From positions 62,001-126,000 of the forward strand of contig NZ_JBJXCT010000003.1 of assembly GCF_046159715.1 (NCBI RefSeq): 64,000 bases of DNA, read 5' to 3'. Every line of letters starts with the position of its first letter. Positions within the stretch are counted from its first letter, which is position 1. Under the pieces are notes generated by a model that saw only the letters and a list, made by a program, of their open reading frames with translations, ran no database searches and was not told the DNA's origin. Of the stretch, positions 24,564 to 32,174 are shown in pieces. Position numbers and translations under genes: made by a program. Origin of the DNA: Pampinifervens sp037481935 (GTDB lineage: Bacteria; Aquificota; Aquificia; Aquificales; Aquificaceae).

Positions 24564-24566
24564 CTT

Positions 24567-24576
24567 TATAATTATA
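24567..24576. promoter_or_regulatory. palindromic bidirectional -10 element between bioD and the SDR gene
   Basis: TATAATTATA is a perfect palindrome containing TATAAT on both strands (plus 24567-24572, minus 24571-24576). Each box ends exactly 7 bp before a start codon: ATG 24580 on plus, GTG 24563 on minus. The whole gap is 16 bp. Both transcripts would be leaderless and cannot start at the same time. No -35 match is visible on either side. Confidence 0.7.
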
Positions 24577-24579
24577 GCC

Positions 24580-25311
24580 ATGAAGAGAGCCATAATAACA
24601 GGCATAAGAAGGATTGGCCACGAGGTAGCAAAAAGCTTGCTCCAGGAAGGCTGGAGTGTGGGGCTCGTCTATAAAAGTTCTGAGTATGTCTACAGAAAAC
24701 TTAAAGAGGCTTATGGTGATAGAGTTTACGGAGTTAGGGCAGACCTGAGTCTGTGGGAAGATTGCATAAGGGCAACAGAAAAGCTCCTTGAGCTTTTAAG
24801 CGGCGTGGACGCCTTCCTTCATCTCTCAAGTCCCTATGAACCCACACCCCTGAAAGACCTGAGGGAAGAAGATATATACCACCATTTCAGACCCATAGCT
24901 CAGGCTTTTGTAGTGATGAGCAGGGAGCTGTTTCCTGCCATGATGAAAAACCCCGGCAGCGTAAGGGGTAGAATAGTTGCCTTCGGCGACTGGGCCACAA
25001 ATACCACTCCTTACAGAAACTATTCAGCCTACTTTCTTGCCAAGGGTGCACTGCACACCGCAGTAAAGGTGCTCGCAAAAGAGTTTGCACCCCATGTGCT
25101 GGTAAACGCCATAGCTCTGGGTCCCACCGTGAAACCTCCAGACTTCTCCGAAGAAAAGTGGCAGGAATACATAAACAAAACTCCCCTCAAAAGGGAAGTT
25201 TCTGTGAAAGACGTGGTCAGGCTCACCCATTACCTGCTTGAGGTGGAGAGTATGACGGGGGAGATAATTAACCTTGACAGCGGGAGGCATGTGGCAGGTG
25301 AATGTTCATAG
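24580..25311 (+). CDS. short-chain dehydrogenase, pteridine-reductase-like
   Basis: This 243-aa SDR has the dinucleotide motif ITGIRRIGHEVA, with the arginine-rich TGxRRIG form seen in pteridine reductases and FolM. The catalytic region reads VAFGDWATNTTPYRNYSAYFLAK: Asp stands where classical SDRs have Ser, and Tyr-x3-Lys is intact, as in PTR1. A dihydropteridine or dihydrofolate reductase role is therefore inferred. ATG 24580 is chosen because TATAAT lies 7 bp upstream. The 3' end overlaps the QueC-like gene. Confidence 0.75.
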   Translation: MKRAIITGIRRIGHEVAKSLLQEGWSVGLVYKSSEYVYRKLKEAYGDRVYGVRADLSLWEDCIRATEKLLELLSGVDAFLHLSSPYEPTPLKDLREEDIYHHFRPIAQAFVVMSRELFPAMMKNPGSVRGRIVAFGDWATNTTPYRNYSAYFLAKGALHTAVKVLAKEFAPHVLVNAIALGPTVKPPDFSEEKWQEYINKTPLKREVSVKDVVRLTHYLLEVESMTGEIINLDSGRHVAGECS

Positions 25312-25891
25312 GATAGTGGTTCTTTTCAGCGGTGGGGTGGAGAGCACATGCCTGCTTTACATGTATCTCAGAGAAGGCTGGCTTGTTTACCCAGTCTATG
25401 TAAAGGCAGGCTATCCATGGGAAGCCCTTGAGCTTGAAAATGGGAGAAATCTATGGCTTTATACAATGAAAGTGCACAGAAATCTTATGCCTCTCAGGGT
25501 CGTATCCATGATAAATCCAGAAAAGGTTAACAGAAGAGAACATAACAGAAATCTATTCATACCCCTGAGAAACATGAGTCTGGTGTCTATGGCAGGCAAC
25601 TACGCATTACTGAAGGGTATAAGGCATGTGGCAATAGGCAGTCTGGGCATTTATCCTTTCCCCGACAACAACGCAGATTATATGAAAAAGCTACAGTCTC
25701 TGATGAACATAGAGCTCCTGACCCCCTTCATGGGGATGGAAAAGCATGAGGTGCTTAAAAGATTTTCAGAGGGTGTCCCTCTTGAGAGGACACTGTCGTG
25801 CATTAGACCAAAGAAGCTCATGGGCAAAATAGTCAGTTGCGGAAAATGTGAAAAGTGCAGGGAAAGACAGGAGGCCTTCACGTACCTATAA
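25289..25891 (+). CDS. QueC-like PP-loop ATPase
   Basis: This protein of about 200 aa resembles 7-cyano-7-deazaguanine synthase. The PP-loop is VVLFSGGVESTCLLYMY, with Glu replacing the usual Asp of SGGxDS. The middle holds LFIPLRNMSLVSMAGNYAL (QueC: FVPGRN). Four zinc-ligand cysteines are present as TLSC and SCGKCEKC near the C-terminus. The central substrate motif differs from QueC, so the substrate may differ. ATG 25289 and GTG 25298 are both possible starts; GGGAGG at 25282-25287 is better spaced for the GTG. Confidence 0.7.
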   Translation: MWQVNVHRIVVLFSGGVESTCLLYMYLREGWLVYPVYVKAGYPWEALELENGRNLWLYTMKVHRNLMPLRVVSMINPEKVNRREHNRNLFIPLRNMSLVSMAGNYALLKGIRHVAIGSLGIYPFPDNNADYMKKLQSLMNIELLTPFMGMEKHEVLKRFSEGVPLERTLSCIRPKKLMGKIVSCGKCEKCRERQEAFTYL

Positions 25892-26291
25892 CTTTGACCA
25901 CTACCCTCTTTTTCCTCTGTCCGTCAAACTCTGCATAAAATATCTCCTGCCATGGTCCCAGGTCAAGCCTGCCATTGGTGACGGGCAGGACAACCTGAAG
26001 GTGTGTAAGAAGGTTTTTCAGATGTGCGTCCCCGTTGTCTTCGCCGGTTCTGTGATGTTCGTAGTCTTCTCTGTAGGGTGCAAGCCTTTCAAGCCATTCC
26101 CATATATCCTGATGAAGGCCCTCCTCATCATCCTGAACTATGACAGAGGCAGTTAGGTGCATGGAAGAAACAAGACATAGCCCTTCCCTTATTCCAGACT
26201 CTTCCACTATCCTCTTTACATCCTCCGTTATTCTCACCAGCTCCCTTCTGTTTTTTGTGTTGAAAGAAAGATATACCGTGTGGCTTTTCAT
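25878..26291 (-). CDS. YjbQ family protein (UPF0047), copy 1
   Basis: This 137-aa protein has the UPF0047/YjbQ pattern. LCLVSSMHLTASVIVQDDE lies near residue 40-58, then LAPYREDYEHHRTGEDNGDAHLKNLL, and near the C-terminus LGPWQEIFYAEFDGQRKKRVVVKV. YjbQ proteins show weak thiamine-phosphate-synthase activity; the native role is unsettled. A second member lies at 54001-54399. It overlaps the upstream DUF465 gene by 4 bp and the opposing QueC-like gene by 14 bp. Confidence 0.85.
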   Translation of the reverse strand: MKSHTVYLSFNTKNRRELVRITEDVKRIVEESGIREGLCLVSSMHLTASVIVQDDEEGLHQDIWEWLERLAPYREDYEHHRTGEDNGDAHLKNLLTHLQVVLPVTNGRLDLGPWQEIFYAEFDGQRKKRVVVKVIGT

Positions 26292-26512
26292 GCGTAGCTT
26301 TTCATGAAATCGTTAATCATCCGCTCCATCATATCTCTGTGGTAGAGCCTCTCCCTCTTTAGCCTCTCTATTTCCATCTCCAGCTCATGGGTCATTGGGT
26401 GGTGCTTTTCCAGCTTGTCCACCTGTGCATCCAGCTCATGGTGTTTTTCGTAATGGTATCTGAATTCTTTGTTTTCCTGAAGAAGCTTCTGGATTACCTC
26501 CTCTCTGCTCAT
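26288..26512 (-). CDS. YdcH/DUF465-type small coiled-coil protein
   Basis: This 74-aa, mostly helical protein fits DUF465/YdcH: a run such as FRYHYEKHHELDAQVDKLEKH, then a second charged helix with ERLKRERLYHRDMMERM. Functions in the family are poorly known. ATG 26512 is chosen for the GAGGAGG site about 7 bp upstream. It overlaps its neighbours by 4 bp on both sides, making a tightly coupled three-gene unit with yjbQ and the upstream membrane protein. Confidence 0.7.
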   Translation of the reverse strand: MSREEVIQKLLQENKEFRYHYEKHHELDAQVDKLEKHHPMTHELEMEIERLKRERLYHRDMMERMINDFMKSYA

Positions 26513-26925
26513 TTCAGGTCCTCCTCTTTTGGTCTTACTAATATTAAACCACAAAGGCTTACTAAAAAACCTACAGACAGAACTACCAATGAGGCAAAGG
26601 CAATAAAAACAAGTAGTGCAAAGGCAAAAGGAACAAGGCAGAGCACATACAGCCAGAAGTATCTTCTGGTAGCAGTGTAGCTCCAGTATGGGTCCTGAAG
26701 GGTCTCTACGGGAAAGAGCCTTTTCCTGAGAAGGAGTGCTGGAGGTAGTGAAATCAGGCCCACTGCCAGGACAAAGATTGTAAAAAAGCTGACAAGGTTT
26801 TCATGCAGAGGCACCCTGAAATAGGGATAGAGCGGAAGGCAGGCAAAATACAGTACCACAAGAGAAAACACAAAGGCATAGTGAAGATGCCTTGACCTCT
26901 TTCTGTAAGTGTATACCTTTTCCAT
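26509..26925 (-). CDS. four-helix membrane protein, unknown
   Basis: This 138-aa protein begins with a basic stretch (MEKVYTYRKRSRHLHY) and has four hydrophobic segments that look membrane-spanning. It ends in a charged tail (RPKEEDLK). I do not recognise a family. ATG 26925 has AGGA 4 bp before it. It is the first gene of the unit continuing into DUF465 and yjbQ, and starts 37 bp from the divergent arsR gene, so the ArsR protein could control it. Confidence 0.55.
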   Translation of the reverse strand: MEKVYTYRKRSRHLHYAFVFSLVVLYFACLPLYPYFRVPLHENLVSFFTIFVLAVGLISLPPALLLRKRLFPVETLQDPYWSYTATRRYFWLYVLCLVPFAFALLVFIAFASLVVLSVGFLVSLCGLILVRPKEEDLK

Positions 26926-26943
26926 ATTCCTATGATAGAATAT
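26924..26943. promoter_or_regulatory. candidate ArsR operator and extended -10 box
   Basis: ATATTC and GAATAT form a 6-bp dyad with an 8-bp spacer. The right arm overlaps the extended -10 box TGATAGAAT (TAGAAT 26936-26941) of arsR, and the left arm overlaps the start codon of the divergent gene. This position suits autorepression. Confidence 0.4.
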
Positions 26944-26962
26944 AAGCATATGAGGTGAAAAT

Positions 26963-27253
26963 ATGCAAGCTGAGGTTTTGAGTGAGGAAAGGTTAGAAGA
27001 GTGGGCAGAATTTTTAAAGGCTCTGGCTCATCCTATCAGGCTCAAGATAATCTCCGTGCTGATTGAAGGCAGGCAGTGTGTGAAAAACCTGAGTGACCTC
27101 CTTCACACCTCACAGCCCAATGTTTCTCAGCATCTGAGCATACTCAGGAACAGGGGTATTGTGGGGTGTAAAAGGGATGGGTCCATAGTGTGCTACTACA
27201 TCAAGGATGAAAGGGTGGTGAAAATCTACGAAATACTGAGCAAGGAGGTGTAA
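26963..27253 (+). CDS. ArsR-family transcriptional regulator
   Basis: This 96-aa winged-helix protein has the ArsR pattern: LKALAHPIRLKIISVLIEGRQCVKNLSDLL, then the recognition helix TSQPNVSQHLSILRNRGIV and the wing KRDGSIVCYYI. Cysteines at about 38, 74 and 81 could sense metal or redox state. It is followed 1 bp later by trxA and then trxB, so a redox-sensing repressor of the thioredoxin genes is a plausible reading. GAGGTG provides the ribosome-binding site. Confidence 0.88.
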   Translation: MQAEVLSEERLEEWAEFLKALAHPIRLKIISVLIEGRQCVKNLSDLLHTSQPNVSQHLSILRNRGIVGCKRDGSIVCYYIKDERVVKIYEILSKEV

Positions 27254-27254
27254 G

Positions 27255-27575
27255 ATGGCAGTTATAGTGCTCACTGAGAGCAACTGGCAGACAGAGGTCA
27301 TAAACTCTGACAGGCCAGTTGTGGTAGATTTCTGGGCTCCCTGGTGTGGACCGTGCAGAATAATAGCACCCATAGTGGAAGAACTGGCGATGGAAATGGG
27401 CGATAAGGTCAAGTTTGGAAAGCTGAACACGGACGAAAACCCAAACATAGCCATGAGATATGGCATAAGGGCCATACCCACCATAATGCTCTTCAAGAAC
27501 GGTGATGTGGTGGATACACGTATTGGAGTTCAGCCAAAGGAGGCCCTGAGGCAGATGATTAACAGCCACCTGTGA
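27255..27575 (+). CDS. trxA: thioredoxin
   Basis: This 106-aa protein is a standard thioredoxin with the WCGPC active site (residues about 31-35), DENPNIAMRYGIRAIPT with the cis-proline, and no signal peptide. It is the cytoplasmic dithiol donor reduced by the TrxB encoded directly downstream. The stop overlaps the trxB start (TGATG). Confidence 0.95.
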   Translation: MAVIVLTESNWQTEVINSDRPVVVDFWAPWCGPCRIIAPIVEELAMEMGDKVKFGKLNTDENPNIAMRYGIRAIPTIMLFKNGDVVDTRIGVQPKEALRQMINSHL

Positions 27576-28516
27576 TGGTGGAACTTTCTGAAGACATACT
27601 TTACGACTGCATAATAGTAGGAGGTGGTCCCGCAGGGCTCACGGCGGGGCTTTACTGTGCAAGGGCAAAAATGAACACCCTTCTCTTTGAGAAGGGGACT
27701 CTGGGAGGGCAGATAGCCATAACAGACCTGGTGGAGAACTATCCAGGCTTTCCTGAGGGCATAAGTGGAAAGGAGCTCACTAAGAGGTTTAAGGACCAGG
27801 CAGAGAGGTTTGGACTCCACATACTGAGGAAAGAAGTCTCAAAGATAGAGAGAGCTGGCAGAGAGATATTTCTTCACCTCAGGACAGGTGAACTTGTAAG
27901 GAGCAAGACGGTCATACTTGCTGTGGGTTCAAACCCGAGAAGGCTGGGAGTTCCTGGAGAGGAAGAGTTTTTGAACAGGGGTGTTTCCTACTGTGCCACC
28001 TGCGATGGTGCCCTTTTTGAAGGGGTGCCTATAGCGGTTGTTGGTGGGGGAGATTCAGCAACACAGGAAAGCCTGTTCCTCACGAGGTTTGCCAGCAGAG
28101 TGTATCTGGTGCACAGAAGGGACCAGCTGAGGGCTCAGAAGCATCTTCAGGAAAAGGTATTTTCCAACCCCAAAATAACCTTTGTTCCCAATAAGGTGGT
28201 GGAAGAGATAAAGGGCGGTGATTTTGTGGAAAAACTGCTTCTGAGGGACACAAAAGACAACAGCCTTTCAGAACTACCGGTTGAAGGCCTTTTTATATTT
28301 ATAGGTCTTGAACCAAACACGGGCTTTCTTAAGGGAAGCCTTGAACTTGACGATAAAGGATACATAATCACCGACGAGAGGATGAGGACTTCGATGGAGG
28401 GTGTGTTTGCTGCCGGTGATTGTAGAAGCGGTGCTACCGGCCAGGTAGCTGTAGCAGTTGGAGAGGGGTGCATAGCGGCCATTGAAGCAGAAAGATACAT
28501 AGAGGATAAATTTTAG
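27575..28516 (+). CDS. trxB: thioredoxin reductase
   Basis: This 313-aa NAD(P)H-dependent flavoenzyme reduces thioredoxin. The FAD motif CIIVGGGPAGLTAGLYCARA, the active-site CATCDGALF, the NAD(P)H motif VVGGGDSATQESLFLT and the C-terminal GVFAAGDCRSGATGQVAVA are all present. ATG 27575 overlaps the trxA stop. With ArsR and TrxA it forms a complete regulated thioredoxin operon. Confidence 0.94.
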   Translation: MVELSEDILYDCIIVGGGPAGLTAGLYCARAKMNTLLFEKGTLGGQIAITDLVENYPGFPEGISGKELTKRFKDQAERFGLHILRKEVSKIERAGREIFLHLRTGELVRSKTVILAVGSNPRRLGVPGEEEFLNRGVSYCATCDGALFEGVPIAVVGGGDSATQESLFLTRFASRVYLVHRRDQLRAQKHLQEKVFSNPKITFVPNKVVEEIKGGDFVEKLLLRDTKDNSLSELPVEGLFIFIGLEPNTGFLKGSLELDDKGYIITDERMRTSMEGVFAAGDCRSGATGQVAVAVGEGCIAAIEAERYIEDKF

Positions 28517-28532
28517 ATAATAAGGTGCTGAC

Positions 28533-29606
28533 ATGGAATATCAGGGAGGGTTTGAAACCTTCAGGGAAGCCACCAGATACATGTTCAGAGCCCCAAGCCT
28601 TTTTGATGTGCTTTTTGTGCTTATGGGCCTGTCCCTTGCAGTGGGGTTTCTTATAGTCTTTCCCTATCTCTGGTCAAGATACAGGGCAAGAATGGACCTC
28701 AGGAAAGAGTTTTTTAACATGGGAAAATCCATGGGGCTTGATGGAGAAGAAATCCTCCTTCTGTGGAAATGTGCAAACATAACCAGAGAACCCGTCAAGA
28801 TAATGCAGACAAAGGCAGTTTTTGAAAGGTGTATTTCAAAACTTGTAAAGGAAGACTCATCAAAAATAGAGATGGTTGCCCAGATAAGGAGAAAACTCAG
28901 GTTTGATAGCCTTCCATGGTTCCTTCCTCTTAATAGCACAAAGGATATAGACCTTTATCAGACCGGGTTTATAACTTACGAAGGCCATGCTTACAGTTCT
29001 GCCGTATGGGAAAAAAACGAGCTTGAACTTCACATAGCTATGCTTGATGGACCTGCAGGACCAATACAGCCCGGGGGGAAGGTTAAGTTTTCCTTCCTGA
29101 GGGAGGGTGATGGCAGATACTATTTTCAAGGCGACATACTGAGAACATACAGGGATGGAACAAAGCTGGTTCTTGTGCTACCTCATACAGACCAGCTATC
29201 AAAAATTCAGCTCAGAGAGAGCCTCCGCTGGAGGGTGAGAATACCAGCAAGGATACACATATACAGAAACAACTCTCTGTTATCACTTGAGGAGCCTGAA
29301 GATACGATAGAAGGCACCATAGAAGACCTGAGCGTTCAGGGTGTAAGGGTGTGCCTGTCAGGTTTTGTGGAGGTAAAGGGTGGAGAAAAGGTTTACCTGA
29401 ACTTTGAACTCAAATCCTACCCAATAAGGACCCTTGGAACCGTGAAAAATGTCAGAGGTGGAGTGGACAGAACATGTCTGGGTATAAAGTTTGAAAATCT
29501 GAGTAAGACGGATGAAGATTACATAAGGAAGTTCATAATAGAAGAGCAGAGGGAACTTCTCAGAACCTATAAGATGGGAGAGCCTAAAGAAGGCTCCTCT
29601 TCTTAA
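28533..29606 (+). CDS. PilZ domain membrane protein
   Basis: This 357-aa protein has one N-terminal transmembrane helix (residues about 23-45) and a cytoplasmic part ending in a PilZ domain. The c-di-GMP-binding signature is RWRVRIPAR followed later by DLSVQGVRV, the family RxxxR and DxSxxG motifs. The preceding region resembles the YcgR-type N-domain. It probably senses c-di-GMP and controls surface attachment or pili. It has its own AAGGTG site and lies 16 bp after trxB. Its stop overlaps rpsU on the other strand by 23 bp. Confidence 0.82.
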   Translation: MEYQGGFETFREATRYMFRAPSLFDVLFVLMGLSLAVGFLIVFPYLWSRYRARMDLRKEFFNMGKSMGLDGEEILLLWKCANITREPVKIMQTKAVFERCISKLVKEDSSKIEMVAQIRRKLRFDSLPWFLPLNSTKDIDLYQTGFITYEGHAYSSAVWEKNELELHIAMLDGPAGPIQPGGKVKFSFLREGDGRYYFQGDILRTYRDGTKLVLVLPHTDQLSKIQLRESLRWRVRIPARIHIYRNNSLLSLEEPEDTIEGTIEDLSVQGVRVCLSGFVEVKGGEKVYLNFELKSYPIRTLGTVKNVRGGVDRTCLGIKFENLSKTDEDYIRKFIIEEQRELLRTYKMGEPKEGSSS

Positions 29607-29784
29607 GAGCCTTGATTATTCTCTTTCTTGCCTGTCTTTCCTTCCTCTTTTTCTTCTCGCTGGGTTTTTCGTAAAACTGTCTTCTTTTCACCTCTGTGAG
29701 TATGCCTTCCTTCTCCACTATCCTTTTGAACCTCTTAAAAGCCTTCTCAAAGGGTTCGTTTTCCATAACCTGAACTATAGCCAA
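29584..29784 (-). CDS. rpsU: 30S ribosomal protein S21
   Basis: This 66-aa basic protein begins AIVQVMENEPFEKAFKRFKR, the S21 pattern, and ends in a dense Lys/Arg tail. The start codon is TTG 29784: AAGGAGG lies about 9 bp upstream, and starting at the next ATG would remove the conserved first strand. It lies 14 bp after lon and ends the operon running from efp. Confidence 0.9.
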   Translation of the reverse strand: MAIVQVMENEPFEKAFKRFKRIVEKEGILTEVKRRQFYEKPSEKKKRKERQARKRIIKALKKRSLL

Positions 29785-29798
29785 GCCTTTTCACCTCC

Positions 29799-32165
29799 TT
29801 AAGTTTTGGAGAATATTATACCAAAAACCTCATCAAGGCTGTCTACAAAATGCAGAGTCATCTTATCCCTCACATACTGTGGCAGGTCTTCCATCACTTC
29901 ATCTCTGTTCTTTGAGGGAAGTATGACCTCGTATATGCCAGCCCTTTTTGCAGCCAGTATCTTCTCCTTGAGACCACCTACAGGCAGAACCCTTCCCCTC
30001 AGGGTAATTTCGCCCGTCATGGCCACATCTGTTCTTACTTCCCTCCCAGTGAAAAGAGAAAGGAGCGCCACTGCAAGGGTTATGCCTGCAGAGGGGCCAT
30101 CCTTTGGCACAGCACCCTCTGGCACGTGCACATGCACATCGTAGCCTGAAAAGGTTTCTGGGTCTATGCTGTAATCTTCTGCCTTTGACTTTATGTAGGA
30201 AAGGGCCGCCTGCGCAGACTCCTTCATAATATCCCCAAGAGAGCCTGTAAGTATAAGACTCCCCTTACCTTTGAACTTGGTGGCCTCTATTATCATTATC
30301 TCACCACCCACCTCTGTCCATGCAAGCCCTACAGCTATTCCCACCATAGGCTTTTCTTCAGAGACAGTAAACCTCTTTGAAACGCCCAGAAAGCCCTTTA
30401 TATCCTGAGGCTTTACTTCAAAGGGCAGGGGTTCGCCCTTGAGACGTTTAAGAGCCAGCTTTCTCAATACTGAACTGAGCTGTCTCTGAAGGCTTCTTAC
30501 ACCCGACTCTCTGGTATAGCCCCTTATAACTTCCAGCAGGGCTTCATCATGGAATATGACCTCCTCCCTTTTAAAGCCGTGTTCTGGGAGCAGCTTTGGA
30601 AGCAGGTGGTTTCTGGCTATAAAGACTTTTTCTTCCTCAGAATATCCAGAAAGGTGTATAACTTCCATTCTGTCAAGGAGAGGTCTTGGTATTGTATCCA
30701 CGCGATTTGCAGTGCATATAAAGAAAACCTCAGAAAGGTCAAAGGGTAGACCTATGTAAAGGTCCACGAAGTTTTTGTTCTGCTCTGGGTCAAGCACCTC
30801 AAGGAGTGCTGCCGCAGGGTCACCCTGAAAGGAAAGGGATAGCTTGTCCACCTCGTCAAGCACTATGAGGGGGTTTTTCGTTCCCCCCTGCTTGACCGCC
30901 TGTATTATCCTGCCAGGCATTGCTCCAACATATGTCCTTCTATGCCCCCTTATTTCCGCCTCGTCCCTTATACCGCCCAGAGATATCCTGACGAACTTCC
31001 TGCCAAGGGATTCTGCGATGGACCTTCCAAGTGAAGTTTTGCCGACCCCCGGTGGTCCTACAAAGCAGAGTATTTGCACCGCATGGCTTTTGCCCTTTGT
31101 AAGCTTTTTGACCGCTAAGTATTCCACTATCCTGTCCTTTACCTTTTCAAGGTTGTAGTGGTCTCTGTCAAGTATTTCCCTTGCTTTGTCAAGGTCATAC
31201 CTGTCTCTTGTGCTCCTGTCCCATGGAAGGTCAAGCACCCACTCAAGCCAAGTCCTGAGAACGCCTGCCTCTGCAGACTCTGGATGGAGCTTTTCAAGCC
31301 TTTTTATTTGCTTCTCTATCTCCTCTCTGGCTTCCTTTGAAATTTTCAGCCTGCTGAGCTTTTTCCTGTATTCCTCAATCTCTGCCCTTCTCTCATCACC
31401 TTCACCCAGCTCTTCCAGTATGGCCTTAAGCTGCTGTCTCAGAAAATACTCTCTCTGCTCCTTCTCTATCTTCTCCCTTGCCACACCCCTTATCTTGCTC
31501 TGCACTTCAAGCAGTCCCACCTCGCTCTGAAGATACTGATGGACAAGCTTTAGCCTCTCCACAGGGTCAAAGGTTTCAAGGACTCTCTGGGCTTCTACAG
31601 CCTTTATATCCAGTATGGAGGCAGTCAGGTCCGCAAGCCTCCCGGGGTCTTCAAGGTCCTTTATAACCATGATAAGGTCCGGTATAACCTGCTTCCCCAG
31701 AGAAACTGCAGTATCAAGCTGCTCCTTTACAGACCTTATGTAAGCCCTGACTTCACTGGAGAGAGTTTCAGGGTCAAGCTCTACCTCTTCCAGAGGCTGG
31801 ACCCTTGCCGTGTAGTAATCCCCGGTCTGTCTGTATTCTAAGAGCCTTGCCCTCTTTATCCCCTGCACAAGTATCTTTAACCTGTTTTCCTCTATGGGTG
31901 CGGACCTCACCACATGGGCTATTGTGCCAACCGTATAAAGGTCTTCCGTGTTGGGAGACTCCATACTCTTATCCTTCTGCAATATGAGAAATATGAGCCT
32001 GTCTTTTTTAAGGGCCTCCTCAACCGCCCTTATGGAAAAGTTTCTCCCGACGAAGAGTGGTATTACCATGGTGGGGAAAACCACCAGGTCCCTCAGGGGC
32101 ATAGCAGGCAGCTCAAAAACATCCGAAGGCACGTCAGGAACCCTTACAAGCTCTTCTGGAAACAT
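29799..32165 (-). CDS. lon: ATP-dependent protease Lon
   Basis: This 788-aa protein degrades misfolded and regulatory proteins. The N-terminal substrate domain begins LPAMPLRDLVVFPTMVIPLF. The AAA+ module has Walker A FVGPPGVGKTSLG and Walker B NPLIVLDEVDKL. The C-terminal protease domain has the catalytic Ser in PKDGPSAGITLA and the Lys in GGLKEKILAAKRAGI. The length is standard. Lon lies between ftsY and rpsU on the same strand, with a TAGGAGG site. Confidence 0.97.
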   Translation of the reverse strand: MFPEELVRVPDVPSDVFELPAMPLRDLVVFPTMVIPLFVGRNFSIRAVEEALKKDRLIFLILQKDKSMESPNTEDLYTVGTIAHVVRSAPIEENRLKILVQGIKRARLLEYRQTGDYYTARVQPLEEVELDPETLSSEVRAYIRSVKEQLDTAVSLGKQVIPDLIMVIKDLEDPGRLADLTASILDIKAVEAQRVLETFDPVERLKLVHQYLQSEVGLLEVQSKIRGVAREKIEKEQREYFLRQQLKAILEELGEGDERRAEIEEYRKKLSRLKISKEAREEIEKQIKRLEKLHPESAEAGVLRTWLEWVLDLPWDRSTRDRYDLDKAREILDRDHYNLEKVKDRIVEYLAVKKLTKGKSHAVQILCFVGPPGVGKTSLGRSIAESLGRKFVRISLGGIRDEAEIRGHRRTYVGAMPGRIIQAVKQGGTKNPLIVLDEVDKLSLSFQGDPAAALLEVLDPEQNKNFVDLYIGLPFDLSEVFFICTANRVDTIPRPLLDRMEVIHLSGYSEEEKVFIARNHLLPKLLPEHGFKREEVIFHDEALLEVIRGYTRESGVRSLQRQLSSVLRKLALKRLKGEPLPFEVKPQDIKGFLGVSKRFTVSEEKPMVGIAVGLAWTEVGGEIMIIEATKFKGKGSLILTGSLGDIMKESAQAALSYIKSKAEDYSIDPETFSGYDVHVHVPEGAVPKDGPSAGITLAVALLSLFTGREVRTDVAMTGEITLRGRVLPVGGLKEKILAAKRAGIYEVILPSKNRDEVMEDLPQYVRDKMTLHFVDSLDEVFGIIFSKT

Positions 32166-32174
32166 GTCTACCTC

